This document shows positions 25,027 through 33,819 of a stretch of DNA of 64,000 nucleotides, piece by piece. The stretch is from NCBI RefSeq assembly GCF_033842475.1, contig NZ_JAWXYB010000018.1:124001-188000 (forward strand), in the 5' to 3' direction. The first letter of the stretch is position 1. Every line of letters begins with the position of its first letter. The notes under the pieces are model-generated. The model saw nothing but the letters and a program-made list of their open reading frames with translations. It ran no database searches and had not been told where the DNA came from. Made by a program: the position numbers and the translations under genes. This stretch comes from Acidiphilium acidophilum. GTDB lineage: Bacteria; Pseudomonadota; Alphaproteobacteria; Acetobacterales; Acetobacteraceae.

Positions 25027-26583
25027 ATGACAAATTACGTCATCGTTGGCGCTGGTTCGGCCGGCTGCGTGCTTGCCGCTCGTTTGAGCGAAAATTCTAG
25101 CGTAAACGTTGTGTTGATCGAAGCTGGCGGCCCTGACACGGCACAGGAAATCCATATTCCGGCGGCGTTTCCGCAACTCTTCAAGTCAGAGTTTGACTGG
25201 GATTTGACGAGCGAGCCTGAGCCCGGCCTGGCGGGCAAACGCGTCTATTTGCCGCGGGGCAAGATGCTGGGGGGCTCCAGTTCGATGAATGCGATGGTCT
25301 ATATTCGCGGCAACCGGCTGGACTACGATGGCTGGGCCGAGGACGGTGCCGAAGGCTGGAGCTTCAATGATGTGCTGCCCTATTTTCGCCGCTCCGAATG
25401 CAATGAACGCGGTGAGGATCAATATCACGGCAAATTTGGTCCTTTATCAGTCTGCGAGGGCCGCTCACGCAATCCGTTGATGGATGCATTTGTGCAGGCC
25501 GGGGTTGAAGCTGGGTATCGCGCGAATCCCGATTTCAATGGCGAGGCGCAGGACGGTGTCGGGCTGTTCCAGAACACCCAGCGCAACGGTATGCGCTGTA
25601 GCGCTGCGGTTGCGTATTTGCATCCGGCAATGAGCCGACCTAACCTGCGCGTCATTACAGGCGCCCTTGCGACCCGGATTCTTTTCGCAGGCGGCCGCGC
25701 CAGCGGCGTTGAAATTGCCGTGCATGGGGAGCTGCAGCAAATCCATGCCGAGACAGAGGTGATTTTAGCATCCGGTGCCTATAACTCTCCGCAACTTCTT
25801 ATGCTCTCCGGTATCGGCCCGGCGGCAGACCTTGCTGCTTTGCAGATTCCGGTCCGGTTGGATCTTCCGGTGGGCATTGGTCTGCAGGACCATCCCATGA
25901 CATTGATGTCGTGGTACACCGATACTGAAACCCTGATGACGGCCGCAACCGCAGAGAACGTTGCCAAACTGACCACGGAGGGACGAGGGCCGCTGACGTC
26001 GAACATCGGTGAGGCGGGCGGATTTTTCCGGACTCGGGATGGGTTGCCTGCGCCGGATGTACAGTTCCATGCTGCGCCCGTGATGTTCTATGAAGAAGGT
26101 ATGGGCATCCCGACCGCACATGCATTTGGCTTTGGCCCGTGTGTGCTGAAGCCGACCAGCCGTGGTAAACTCTCGCTACGCTCCGCGAAGCCAGGCTCCA
26201 AGCCGCGGATCACGCATAATTATTTTGCGACCGAAGAGGATCGTAACAGCATCATCGAGGGCATCCGCATCGCCCTGAATATCGCTAAACAGCCGGCTCT
26301 GCGGTCACATATCAAGGGCGAGCACCAGGTACCCAAGTCGGACAGCAAGGCGGATATCTGGAATTACGTGCAGCAATACACGCACACGGTGTACCATCCG
26401 ACCAGCACCTGCGCGATTGGCACCGTGGTTGATTCGGAGTTGCGGGTGAAGGGTGTCGACGGCTTGCGTGTGGTTGATGCATCGGTGATGCCAAGCGTCG
26501 TGCGTGGCAACACAAATGCGCCGACCATCATGATTGCCGAACGCGCTTCCGACCTGATTCGCGGAGTCGCTTGCTACGTTTGA
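25027..26583 (+). CDS. GMC family oxidoreductase (choline dehydrogenase-like)
   Basis: 518 residues, complete. The FAD-binding GAGSAGCVLAARLSE is at residues 8-22, GMC signature 1 at about 77-96 (PRGKMLGGSSSMNAMVYIRG), signature 2 near 255-270 (GAYNSPQLLMLSGIG), and the active-site His and Asn in HTVYHPTSTC and RGNTNAPTIM near the C terminus. Oxidises an alcohol with FAD; the substrate cannot be read, and no betaine genes are adjacent. A strong AGGAG lies 14 bases before the ATG. It stands alone between two IS1595-type elements and is followed by a hairpin terminator. Confidence 0.93.
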   Translation: MTNYVIVGAGSAGCVLAARLSENSSVNVVLIEAGGPDTAQEIHIPAAFPQLFKSEFDWDLTSEPEPGLAGKRVYLPRGKMLGGSSSMNAMVYIRGNRLDYDGWAEDGAEGWSFNDVLPYFRRSECNERGEDQYHGKFGPLSVCEGRSRNPLMDAFVQAGVEAGYRANPDFNGEAQDGVGLFQNTQRNGMRCSAAVAYLHPAMSRPNLRVITGALATRILFAGGRASGVEIAVHGELQQIHAETEVILASGAYNSPQLLMLSGIGPAADLAALQIPVRLDLPVGIGLQDHPMTLMSWYTDTETLMTAATAENVAKLTTEGRGPLTSNIGEAGGFFRTRDGLPAPDVQFHAAPVMFYEEGMGIPTAHAFGFGPCVLKPTSRGKLSLRSAKPGSKPRITHNYFATEEDRNSIIEGIRIALNIAKQPALRSHIKGEHQVPKSDSKADIWNYVQQYTHTVYHPTSTCAIGTVVDSELRVKGVDGLRVVDASVMPSVVRGNTNAPTIMIAERASDLIRGVACYV

Positions 26584-26604
26584 GGCAACCTTCGGACTGG
26601 GCAA

Positions 26605-26628
26605 GGCCAGGGACGTTTGTCCCTGGCC
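26605..26628 (+). terminator. Hairpin terminator after the GMC oxidoreductase gene
   Basis: Perfect 10-bp stem GGCCAGGGAC / GTCCCTGGCC with loop GTTT, 21 bp after the stop. No T run follows, so the strength as an intrinsic terminator is uncertain. Confidence 0.65.
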
Positions 26629-27249
26629 CATCACAAAGCTACCGCTCTTGTTTCGGTCAGATGCCACCCGCCAACCGACCGGCAGTATTGCGCTTCATCG
26701 CAGTCGTTGCCGTATCCAAGCCCGTTGCCCACAAGCGGACATTAGCGTAGCCAAGCACGAGCGGCATTCCTTCGAGGGCAGCTTGAGTCCGATGAGAGAC
26801 ACTGCCCGAAAGAGCGATGCTCGACAGCGGTGGTAATAGCGGCGAGGCGTTCCCGTTGCCGTACGGGCCCTATGACGAGGCCAAGCACAGAGGCAGCCCG
26901 GACTGTCGCCGCCTAGAAGAGAACTCACCGGCCTCCACTAGACTAGAGGTAGAAACAACCTGCTCACCGCATTATTCGAGTATCGAATCCCGCCTTAGCG
27001 GCGTCTACCAACTGGAGTTGTACGGAATGTCCGACGAGCGTCGAGCTGTGAACATCAAGCGTGACGATTACGCAGTCCCTGGTCGGGAAGTCCCGGACTT
27101 CATCGCGCGCAACCCAAATATCGTCGGGTGCGCCGATATCTTCAACTTGGACTTCGGTACGCCGATCATCCGTGTCGGCATGCTGGCGTCTGTGCTCACT
27201 GGCTTGTTCGACGAAGAGCGCCGACCCGCAGTACGTCGATGGGTTGTGA
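26629..27249. other. Stretch of about 620 bp with no convincing gene
   Basis: An open frame from 26817 to 27275 on the plus strand (152 codons) includes MSDERRAVNIKRDDYAVPGR and NIVGCADIFNLDFGTPIIRV, but it runs into the IS1595 fragment and has no recognised relative. It could be a gene cut off by that element or chance. The first part looks like degraded sequence. Confidence 0.3.
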
Positions 27250-27359
27250 TCGCCGATACGATCTCGCCAGCATGATCCCACGGCTCGGATACGCCGTCGT
27301 CCACGCCCCGCCACTGCATACAGACTGCTGAAACTGGCGGAGGTTATGGGTAAGCAGGT
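27250..27359 (+). mobile_element. 3' fragment of a second IS1595-type element
   Basis: About 110 bp. Translated, it gives RYDLASMIPRLGYAVVHAPP, matching the C terminus of the transposase at 23490-24437 (RYDLASMIPRLGYAIVTAPP), followed by the same terminal repeat (TATGGGTAAGCAGGT). DNA identity to the full copy is clearly below 100 percent, so it comes from a different insertion. Confidence 0.75.
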
Positions 27360-27388
27360 AGGGCTTTGGTAATTCCGGCCTGCGCCGT

Positions 27389-28111
27389 TTAGCCGCCGGT
27401 GCGTCGGCGGGCCGAGTCCATGATTGCGCGCATCCGCCGGATCGATTCCGCCAGCCCGATGAACACGGCCTCACCCACCAGGAAATGCCCGATATTCAAC
27501 TCCCGCACCTGCGGAATCGCCGCCACCGGCCCGACATTCCCGAAACTCAGCCCATGTCCGGCATGAACCTCCAGCCCCAGCCCATCCGCCAGCCGCGCCG
27601 CCTCGATCAACCGCGCCAGCTCGCCCTCTTTGCCCTCGGCATAGGCCCCGGTATGCAACTCCACCACCGGCGCCCCCAGCGCCACCGCCGCCCGAACCTG
27701 CCGCTCATCCGGGTCGATGAACAGCGAAACCCGGATTCCGGCATCCCGCAACCGCGCAATCCGCGGCCCCAGCACCCCGGCCTTTCCCGCCACATCCAGC
27801 CCGCCCTCGGTCGTGACCTCCTCGCGCCGCTCCGGCACCAGGCACGACGCATGAGGCCGCAACCGCTCGGCAATCCCCACCATCTCCTCGGTCGCCGCCA
27901 TCTCCATGTTCAACGGTACCGGCAAACCCCGCGCCCGCTCGATATCCCCATCCCGCACATGGCGCCGGTCCTCGCGCAGATGCAGCGTGATCCCGTCCGC
28001 CCCCGCCTCGATCGCAAGATGCGCCGCCCGGATCGGGTCGGGATAATCCGCCCCCCGCGCATTGCGCAGCGTCGCCACGTGATCGAGATTGACCCCCAGC
28101 CGCTGACGCAT
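27389..28111 (-). CDS. pdxJ: Pyridoxine 5'-phosphate synthase
   Basis: 240 residues. Condenses 1-deoxy-D-xylulose 5-phosphate with 3-amino-2-oxopropyl phosphate in the DXP-dependent vitamin B6 pathway. Family signatures: [16 protein letters not shown] at the N terminus, [53 protein letters not shown] and the phosphate-binding [20 protein letters not shown]. The ATG at 28111 overlaps the pdxA stop by one base (TGATG); a GTG one codon upstream is also possible. PdxA makes the second substrate, so the pair is functionally coupled. Confidence 0.97.
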   Translation of the reverse strand: MRQRLGVNLDHVATLRNARGADYPDPIRAAHLAIEAGADGITLHLREDRRHVRDGDIERARGLPVPLNMEMAATEEMVGIAERLRPHASCLVPERREEVTTEGGLDVAGKAGVLGPRIARLRDAGIRVSLFIDPDERQVRAAVALGAPVVELHTGAYAEGKEGELARLIEAARLADGLGLEVHAGHGLSFGNVGPVAAIPQVRELNIGHFLVGEAVFIGLAESIRRMRAIMDSARRRTGG

Positions 28112-29088
28112 CACGCCCGCCGCCCCGCAATCGCACTTGCCAGCCGCAACGCCGCCATCAGGCTCGTCGGGCGGGCAATCCCCTGGCCCGCAATATCGAA
28201 CGCGGTGCCGTGGTCGGGTGAAGTCCGAATAATCGGCAGGCCGAGAGTCACGTTCACGCCGGTCTCCATATCGAGGGTCTTGAGCGGGATCAGAGCCTGA
28301 TCATGATACATGCAAATCGCCGCATCGTAACCCTGCCGCGCCGGTGCCGTGAACATGGTATCCGGCGGCAGCGGCCCGAAGGCCGCAATCCCCTCCGCCC
28401 GCAACGCCTCGATCGCGGGAGCAATGATCCGCGTCTCCTCATCGCCCATCGCCCCCGCTTCCCCGGCATGAGGGTTGAGCCCGGCCACCGCCAGCCGCGG
28501 CGCGGCAATCCCGAAATCCTGCATCAACGCCGCATGGGTCACCCTCGCCGCCAGCACGATCGCCTCGGTGGTCAAACTCTCCAGCGCCCGCCGCAAGGAA
28601 ACATGCACCGTCACCGGCACTACCCGCAGGCTCGGCCCCGCCAGCATCATGACCGGATGCGAAACCCCGGTCAGCTCGCCGATGAACTCGGTATGACCCG
28701 GATGCGCGAACCCCGCCTGATACAAAACCGATTTCGCAATCGGATTGGTCACCACCGCCCCCGCCGACCCGTCAAAGGCAAATCGCACCGCCCGTTCGAT
28801 CGAAGCGATCACCGCCCCCGCATTGGCCGGATCGGGCCGCCCCGCCACCGCCGGAATCGCGAGCGCCACCGGCAGCACCGGCAAGCCCCGCCCGAATGCC
28901 GCAACCGCCCCCGAAGGATGCTCGATCGCCTCGACCGGCACACCGAACCCGCCGGCCCAGCGCAGATCCGCGATCAGAAAAAACGGCGCGATCACCTGCC
29001 CCTGCCGCGCCCCCAGCCACGTGGCTGCCGCAATCTCCCCGCCGATCCCGGCAGGGTCGCCCATGGTCAAGGCGAGCGGCAGACTCAT
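28111..29088 (-). CDS. pdxA: 4-hydroxythreonine-4-phosphate dehydrogenase
   Basis: 325 residues. Oxidises 4-phosphohydroxy-L-threonine with NAD(P) to the amino ketone used by PdxJ. Seen motifs: [15 protein letters not shown] at the N terminus, [13 protein letters not shown] (metal-binding His), [33 protein letters not shown] and [14 protein letters not shown]. Start chosen at ATG giving MSLPLALT; a longer frame reaches into the upstream gene but lacks homology. The start overlaps the stop of the DUF3857 gene by 4 bp (ATGA), so three genes form one minus-strand operon. Confidence 0.97.
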   Translation of the reverse strand: MSLPLALTMGDPAGIGGEIAAATWLGARQGQVIAPFFLIADLRWAGGFGVPVEAIEHPSGAVAAFGRGLPVLPVALAIPAVAGRPDPANAGAVIASIERAVRFAFDGSAGAVVTNPIAKSVLYQAGFAHPGHTEFIGELTGVSHPVMMLAGPSLRVVPVTVHVSLRRALESLTTEAIVLAARVTHAALMQDFGIAAPRLAVAGLNPHAGEAGAMGDEETRIIAPAIEALRAEGIAAFGPLPPDTMFTAPARQGYDAAICMYHDQALIPLKTLDMETGVNVTLGLPIIRTSPDHGTAFDIAGQGIARPTSLMAALRLASAIAGRRA

Positions 29089-30983
29089 GCCTGGTGCTTC
29101 GCCCCCTCGCGTTCCAGCACCACCTGCTGCCGATCCAGCCGGTACGCCTTGGTGAACAGCGCCTCCAGCGCGGTGCGGTCCTTCACCGGATACCACACCC
29201 GGTCGAGCGACAGGGTCTGATCCAGATGCAGCGTATGCCCCTTCATCGTCGCGGTCTGCACGAAGCGCCCCGCCGAGGTGGTCACCGTCCCGCTCTCCGG
29301 GGTCGCCAGCACCTTGTACCCGTCGGGCAAGGTCAGGCTGGTCATGAAATGCATCGTCCCGATCTCGCGCTTCACCGGATAGCGCTTGCTCGGCGTCGCA
29401 TTGCTCGCAAGATAATGCCCGACCGTGGTGAAGCCGAATCCCTTGTGAACCCGCAGCACCACGATGTGACCGGCATTGTAATACCCCGGCGCCTGCCACT
29501 GATCGGTCACCTTGAACGGCTGCGCCAGATCGTCCGGATGCGGCGCGCTGAACTGCCCCGACCCCACCAGCCCCTCGCCCGAAAGCACCTGCTTGACCAC
29601 ATGCCCGTCATCCGCCTTCGGCAGCTGATCGAGCAGATCGCGCATCATCCAGTCGGTATAGCCGGTGGCATGGATCGTGCCATGCCCGTGCAGCCCCCCC
29701 TTCGCCCCGATCGTCTCGACGGTATCCTGCACATACGAAGCCGGGCCCGAGGGCGTGCGCGAAACCGTCGAATGGTCCGAGGCCAGGATCACCGGCTTGT
29801 CGACATCCCCGGCCGGCAATTCCCCCGGAGTGGCGAACCCGGAGGTCGGGTCGAGGAACAGATGATATTTCGGCACGTAAACGATCACATGGTCGATGAT
29901 CCCGAGATTGACCCGATGGGTCAGTTGGTAATCCGCACTCCCGCCATCGATCAGCGCCGGCACCGCATGGATGCCCTTGGCCTTGAGCAACGCGACCAGC
30001 AGCGTCTCGGACGCCTTGCAATCGCCATAGCGTCGGGTCAGCGTATGCCCCGCCGAAGCCGGAATCCACCCCGACAATCCCGGCTCGATCCCGACCCAGC
30101 GGATCCGCGTGGTGGTCCAGTCATACAGCGCATCCATCGCCGCCCGCCCGGTCTTGGTCCCGGCGATCTCATCGGCGAGTTTCTTCACATCCGGCGTCAC
30201 CTTGGTCTTGGCCTTGGCCCGCGCCCAATAGGCATCGCCCAGCGCCGGCCAGTCGGGAAACGTCGTGGCCACGAACATCGGCTCGAACTGCCCGGCACTC
30301 ACCGCATCCCCCGGCACCGCATGATAGGGCGGGTCGATCAGCGTCGCGGTGATCACCTGGGTCTTGCCATCGACCGTGCGGGTCATCCTGTAGCCACCCC
30401 GGACCGAGGTGAACAATTTCAGGCTCGCCGGTGCCCGCACCTGCACCTGCTCATGCCCGGTGAGCTGATCCGGCGGCACCGCATCGATCCCCGAAAACTC
30501 GTTGGGAAAATAGGGCTGGAACCGATGCATCGTGTAGGTGATGTCGAGCTTGCTGCCCCGCTCGACATGGGGAAACTCGATACTGACGATCTTGGCGTCG
30601 CTGAAGGTCGGCGCATCCACCGCCGAGGGCGCGGTCTGGGTGTGCACATCCTTTTTGGTGACGGCATAGACCTTGCCATCCGGCGCGATCGTCTTGGCCG
30701 AAACCAGATGGAAATGCTCCATCGCGGTCGCCACCACCTCCTGGATCTGCCCGTCGCTCTGCACCCCGTTCTTGGTCAGCGGCTCGATGATCTTGTGGAC
30801 CGTGCGGGTATAGGTCCCGTTCGCCGCGAGATCGAACGTGTCGCTGTAGGATACCACCTTGAACGGCGCGCCCGCTCCCGGATTACTGGTGGGGGCCGGT
30901 GCGGTGGCGGCGTGGGCCACCCCGGCGGCACAGGCCGCCAGAACCCAGGGTGAAGCGGTGCGGAACAGACGTGAAGATGCCAT
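29085..30983 (-). CDS. DUF3857 / transglutaminase-like exported protein
   Basis: 632 residues with a signal peptide (about 1-26, ending GVAHAA). The N-terminal half is DUF3857 ([20 protein letters not shown] onward). The middle is a transglutaminase-like domain with an apparently complete triad: Cys322 in [13 protein letters not shown], His365 in [11 protein letters not shown] and Asp378 in FLDPTSG. The C-terminal half is DUF3858-like. Probably periplasmic. The family is common in Proteobacteria, but its substrate is unknown; a peptide or glycan amide is a guess. First gene of the operon with pdxA and pdxJ by 4-bp overlap, though no functional link is known. Confidence 0.88.
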   Translation of the reverse strand: MASSRLFRTASPWVLAACAAGVAHAATAPAPTSNPGAGAPFKVVSYSDTFDLAANGTYTRTVHKIIEPLTKNGVQSDGQIQEVVATAMEHFHLVSAKTIAPDGKVYAVTKKDVHTQTAPSAVDAPTFSDAKIVSIEFPHVERGSKLDITYTMHRFQPYFPNEFSGIDAVPPDQLTGHEQVQVRAPASLKLFTSVRGGYRMTRTVDGKTQVITATLIDPPYHAVPGDAVSAGQFEPMFVATTFPDWPALGDAYWARAKAKTKVTPDVKKLADEIAGTKTGRAAMDALYDWTTTRIRWVGIEPGLSGWIPASAGHTLTRRYGDCKASETLLVALLKAKGIHAVPALIDGGSADYQLTHRVNLGIIDHVIVYVPKYHLFLDPTSGFATPGELPAGDVDKPVILASDHSTVSRTPSGPASYVQDTVETIGAKGGLHGHGTIHATGYTDWMMRDLLDQLPKADDGHVVKQVLSGEGLVGSGQFSAPHPDDLAQPFKVTDQWQAPGYYNAGHIVVLRVHKGFGFTTVGHYLASNATPSKRYPVKREIGTMHFMTSLTLPDGYKVLATPESGTVTTSAGRFVQTATMKGHTLHLDQTLSLDRVWYPVKDRTALEALFTKAYRLDRQQVVLEREGAKHQA

Positions 30984-31069
30984 TATCGACTCCGTGAACG
31001 ATCAGATGCCAACGATCACATGGGGAGGTGCGAGGTTTTGACTGCCCCCGCAAGGCAAACTTACCGTGA

Positions 31070-31699
31070 TCACCCGGTCCGCCAATCCTCCACCGCGATC
31101 CTCTTCATGTCGAACCGCTCGGTCGTGGTCGCGTACCAGCCGCCGCCATGCATCCGGCCGATCAGGTCGAGCTTCGGGGTATCGATATGGCACCGCCCGG
31201 CATCCAGCACCGAATCGTCGCGCACATGCATCGCCAGCACCTCGCCGATCACCATGGCCCGGTCCGGCCCGAACTCCATGACCGAATGGAGCCTGCACTC
31301 CATCGCGACCGGACTTTCGGCGATTCGTGGCGGGCGGATCTTGGTCGAGGGCAGGGTGGTCAGGCCGGCCTCGGCCAACTCATCCACCTCCGGCCCGAAC
31401 TCGATGGCGGTGACATTCATCGCCTCGGCGTTCCGCTGCCCGACCAGATTGACCACGAACTCCCCGGTCGCACGGATATTCTCGCCGGTATCCTTCGCAT
31501 CCCCCGGCTTGCGTGCCCCGATCCCGATGCACAGGATCGGCGGCCCGGCCCCGAACACGTTGAAAAACGAGAACGGCGCGGCATTCAGCCGTCCCGCGGG
31601 GTTGATCGTGACCACCCAGGCGATCGGCCGGGGCACCACGGTCGAGGCGAGCAGCTTGTACTGGTCGAGCGGCGGCAGCGATGTGAAATCGAAAAGCAT
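31070..31699 (-). CDS. Flavin reductase-like protein (DIM6/NTAB)
   Basis: 209 residues. The FMN-binding split-barrel pattern is clear: LASTVVPRPIAWVVTINPAG, LNAAPFSFFNVFGAGPPILC, KDTGENIRATGEFVVNLVGQ and the ECRLHSVMEFGPDRAMVIGEV strand. This group reduces flavin or acts directly as an FMN oxidoreductase. No partner monooxygenase is adjacent. It stands alone, transcribed away from the TPR/ATP-grasp gene with 85 bp between starts. Confidence 0.9.
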   Translation of the reverse strand: MLFDFTSLPPLDQYKLLASTVVPRPIAWVVTINPAGRLNAAPFSFFNVFGAGPPILCIGIGARKPGDAKDTGENIRATGEFVVNLVGQRNAEAMNVTAIEFGPEVDELAEAGLTTLPSTKIRPPRIAESPVAMECRLHSVMEFGPDRAMVIGEVLAMHVRDDSVLDAGRCHIDTPKLDLIGRMHGGGWYATTTERFDMKRIAVEDWRTG

Positions 31700-31784
31700 G
31701 GACCATCATCGCGTCTCGCGCCCCGCCTGTCCATCGTTCGCGTCAATTAACCCGGCGTTCACCGCGTCCCGCTATGCTGCGCCG

Positions 31785-33269
31785 ATGAGCCAGCTCCTCG
31801 CCGCCCCACTCCGACCCGACCCGACCATGGACGCGCTGCGGGCCCAGTCCCTCTTCGAAGCCGGGGATCATCGGGGCGCCATCCGCGCGGCGGATGCCGT
31901 GCTGCGCGCCGACCCCGACGATCTCGTCGCCCGCATGACCCGCGCCGCCGCGCTCAATGCGCTCTGCCGGTTCAGCGAAGCGGCGTCCGACCTTGCTGTG
32001 GTGGTCGCGGCCCGGCCCGGTCGCGCCGGTCTGCTGATCGGCCTCGGCACCGCCCAGGCCGAAGCGGGCAACGCCCGCGACGCCATCGCCACCCTCACCG
32101 CCGCCATCGCCGCCGATCCCGCCAGCGCGGATGCCGCCGCCGCCCTCGGCGCGGTCTGCGCCCGCACCGGCAATACCGCCGCCGCGATCACCGCCTGCCG
32201 CTATGCGCTCTCGCTCGATCCGGGGCAGATCGCGGCGCACCAGAACCTTGCCGCCCTTCTGCCGCCCGACGACCCAGCGACCCTGCGGCACCGCGATGCC
32301 GCCTATCGCCTTCGCCCGATCATCACCATCCCCGGCCCGCCCGCCGCGCCGACGATTCTGGTTATGACCTGCGCCGCTGCCGCCAATATCCCGCTCGATC
32401 ATCTGCTGCCCCGCCGCCACGCCACCCAGATCCGCTGGTTCATCGACTATGCGGCACCGAACCAGATCCCCCCGCCTCACGATTTCATCCTCAACGCGAT
32501 CGGTGATCCCGACCTGATGCCGCCGCTCGCCCCCTCGGTCCGCCACCTGCTCGACACCACCGATCGTCCGGTGCTCAATCACCCGGACCGGATTGGCCTG
32601 ACCGGTCGCGCCAACCTGCCGGCCCTGCTCGCCGGCATCCCGGACATCGTGGTGCCCCCGGTCAGCCGGGTCGCCCGGAAGGCGGAGGGAGAAGATGGCC
32701 ACCGGGAGGGAGGGTGGCGACGCGGCCATCGGCTTCCGGTCATCGTCCGCCCGGCGGGATCGCATGGCGGCACGGATCTGGTCCTCGCCGAAACCGAACC
32801 CGCCGCCGATCGCGCGATCGGCCGCGCGCCGTATTCCTACGTCACCGACTTCATCGACTACCGCTCGCCCGCCGACTGGTTCTACCGGAAATACCGCGCG
32901 ATCTTCGTGGATCGCATCGCCTACCCCTACCATCTCGCCATCGCGCCCCATTGGCTGGTCCATTACTGGACCGCCGGGATGGAACACGATGCAGCACGCC
33001 GCGCCGAGGAAGCGGCCTTCCTGTCCGATCCCGCCGGTGCGCTCGGGTCGCGCGCCATGGCCTGCCTCGGTGAAATCGCGGCACGGCTCGACCTCGATTA
33101 CGGCGGGATCGATTTTTCCATCCTGCCGGACGGGCGGCTGCTGGTGTTCGAGGTCAATGCGACCATGCTTGTCCACCCCGAAACCGATCCGCTCTTCGCC
33201 TATAAAAATCCTGCGGTCGCCGCGATCCAGTCCGCCGTCGCGCGGATGCTGGACCGGTTCAGGGCGTAA
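31785..33269 (+). CDS. TPR and ATP-grasp-like protein
   Basis: 494 residues. Residues about 10-165 form four TPR-like helix pairs rich in Ala (SLFEAGDHRGAIRAADAVLR, LGTAQAEAGNARDAIATLTA, LGAVCARTGNTAAAITACRY). The C-terminal part resembles an ATP-grasp fold: LPVIVRPAGSHGGTDLVLAE, YSYVTDFIDYRSPADWFYRK and the Mg-binding end YGGIDFSILPDGRLLVFEVNATM. A charged stretch before the ATP-grasp strand (VARKAEGEDGHREGGWRRGH) looks inserted. The ATG is the first after the open region and fits the TPR start. Substrate unknown. Ends 11 bp into the convergent pqiC gene. Confidence 0.8.
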   Translation: MSQLLAAPLRPDPTMDALRAQSLFEAGDHRGAIRAADAVLRADPDDLVARMTRAAALNALCRFSEAASDLAVVVAARPGRAGLLIGLGTAQAEAGNARDAIATLTAAIAADPASADAAAALGAVCARTGNTAAAITACRYALSLDPGQIAAHQNLAALLPPDDPATLRHRDAAYRLRPIITIPGPPAAPTILVMTCAAAANIPLDHLLPRRHATQIRWFIDYAAPNQIPPPHDFILNAIGDPDLMPPLAPSVRHLLDTTDRPVLNHPDRIGLTGRANLPALLAGIPDIVVPPVSRVARKAEGEDGHREGGWRRGHRLPVIVRPAGSHGGTDLVLAETEPAADRAIGRAPYSYVTDFIDYRSPADWFYRKYRAIFVDRIAYPYHLAIAPHWLVHYWTAGMEHDAARRAEEAAFLSDPAGALGSRAMACLGEIAARLDLDYGGIDFSILPDGRLLVFEVNATMLVHPETDPLFAYKNPAVAAIQSAVARMLDRFRA

Positions 33270-33816
33270 GGTGGGCCGCGATCCGGTCCGCCAGTTGGCC
33301 GAGCGCCACGCTCATCGCCTGCGCTTCCCCGGCGGGCGTGGCACCGGATGGCACCCTGATCGTCGCGCGCCCCTGGCCGATGCTGCGATGATGGTGCCGC
33401 GACATGATCCGCCACCCGGCATCGAGTTCCACGAGGCCGGAAGCGGGCAGAAACCGCGTCACGTTCACACTCACCATCCGCTCGCCGCCATGGGGCGCAG
33501 GATCGCCGGGGCGCAGCACGGTGGTGTCCGGCAGGCGTTGGGCGAGGTTCGCAGCCAGCACCGATTGAGCTTCGCCGCCGAGTGGGGCGACCCAGCGGGC
33601 ATGATCGGCCACCGCCATGGTCGATGGGCCGGTCGCGCTGGTAAGGTAGAGCCGGTCGATCGCGGCGGGCATCCTCACCCGGGCGATGCCGAGCGGCGGG
33701 CTCACTGTCGCGGCGGTCGGGCCGGGTATCGGGGCGAGCGTGAGGTAGGTGGTTTTCGGTGCCGCGCATCCGGCCAGCAGAGCGAGCAGCACGAAACCGG
33801 CGGCGGCGTGTTTCAT
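33259..33816 (-). CDS. pqiC: PqiC-type transport auxiliary lipoprotein
   Basis: 185 residues. A lipoprotein signal is visible (FVLLALLAGCAAP, lipobox LAGC). The body matches the PqiC/DUF330 family: YLTLAPIPGPTAATVSPPLG, IARVRMPAAIDRLYL, ERMVSVNVTRFLPASGLVELDAGWRI. It sits in the outer membrane and completes the Pqi intermembrane lipid-transport bridge. Third gene after pqiA and pqiB, with only 3 bp between pqiB and pqiC. Confidence 0.9.
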   Translation of the reverse strand: MKHAAAGFVLLALLAGCAAPKTTYLTLAPIPGPTAATVSPPLGIARVRMPAAIDRLYLTSATGPSTMAVADHARWVAPLGGEAQSVLAANLAQRLPDTTVLRPGDPAPHGGERMVSVNVTRFLPASGLVELDAGWRIMSRHHHRSIGQGRATIRVPSGATPAGEAQAMSVALGQLADRIAAHLTP

Positions 33817-33819
33817 CGA

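Noticed and set aside
26817-27275. 152-codon plus-strand frame before the IS1595 fragment
   Set aside because: Its end is inside the IS fragment and no part is recognisable; reported only as an unassigned stretch.
28896-30953. 685-residue open frame on the plus strand across pdxA and the DUF3857 gene
   Set aside because: Pro/Arg-rich translation typical of an antisense shadow in GC-rich DNA; the minus-strand genes have clear motifs.
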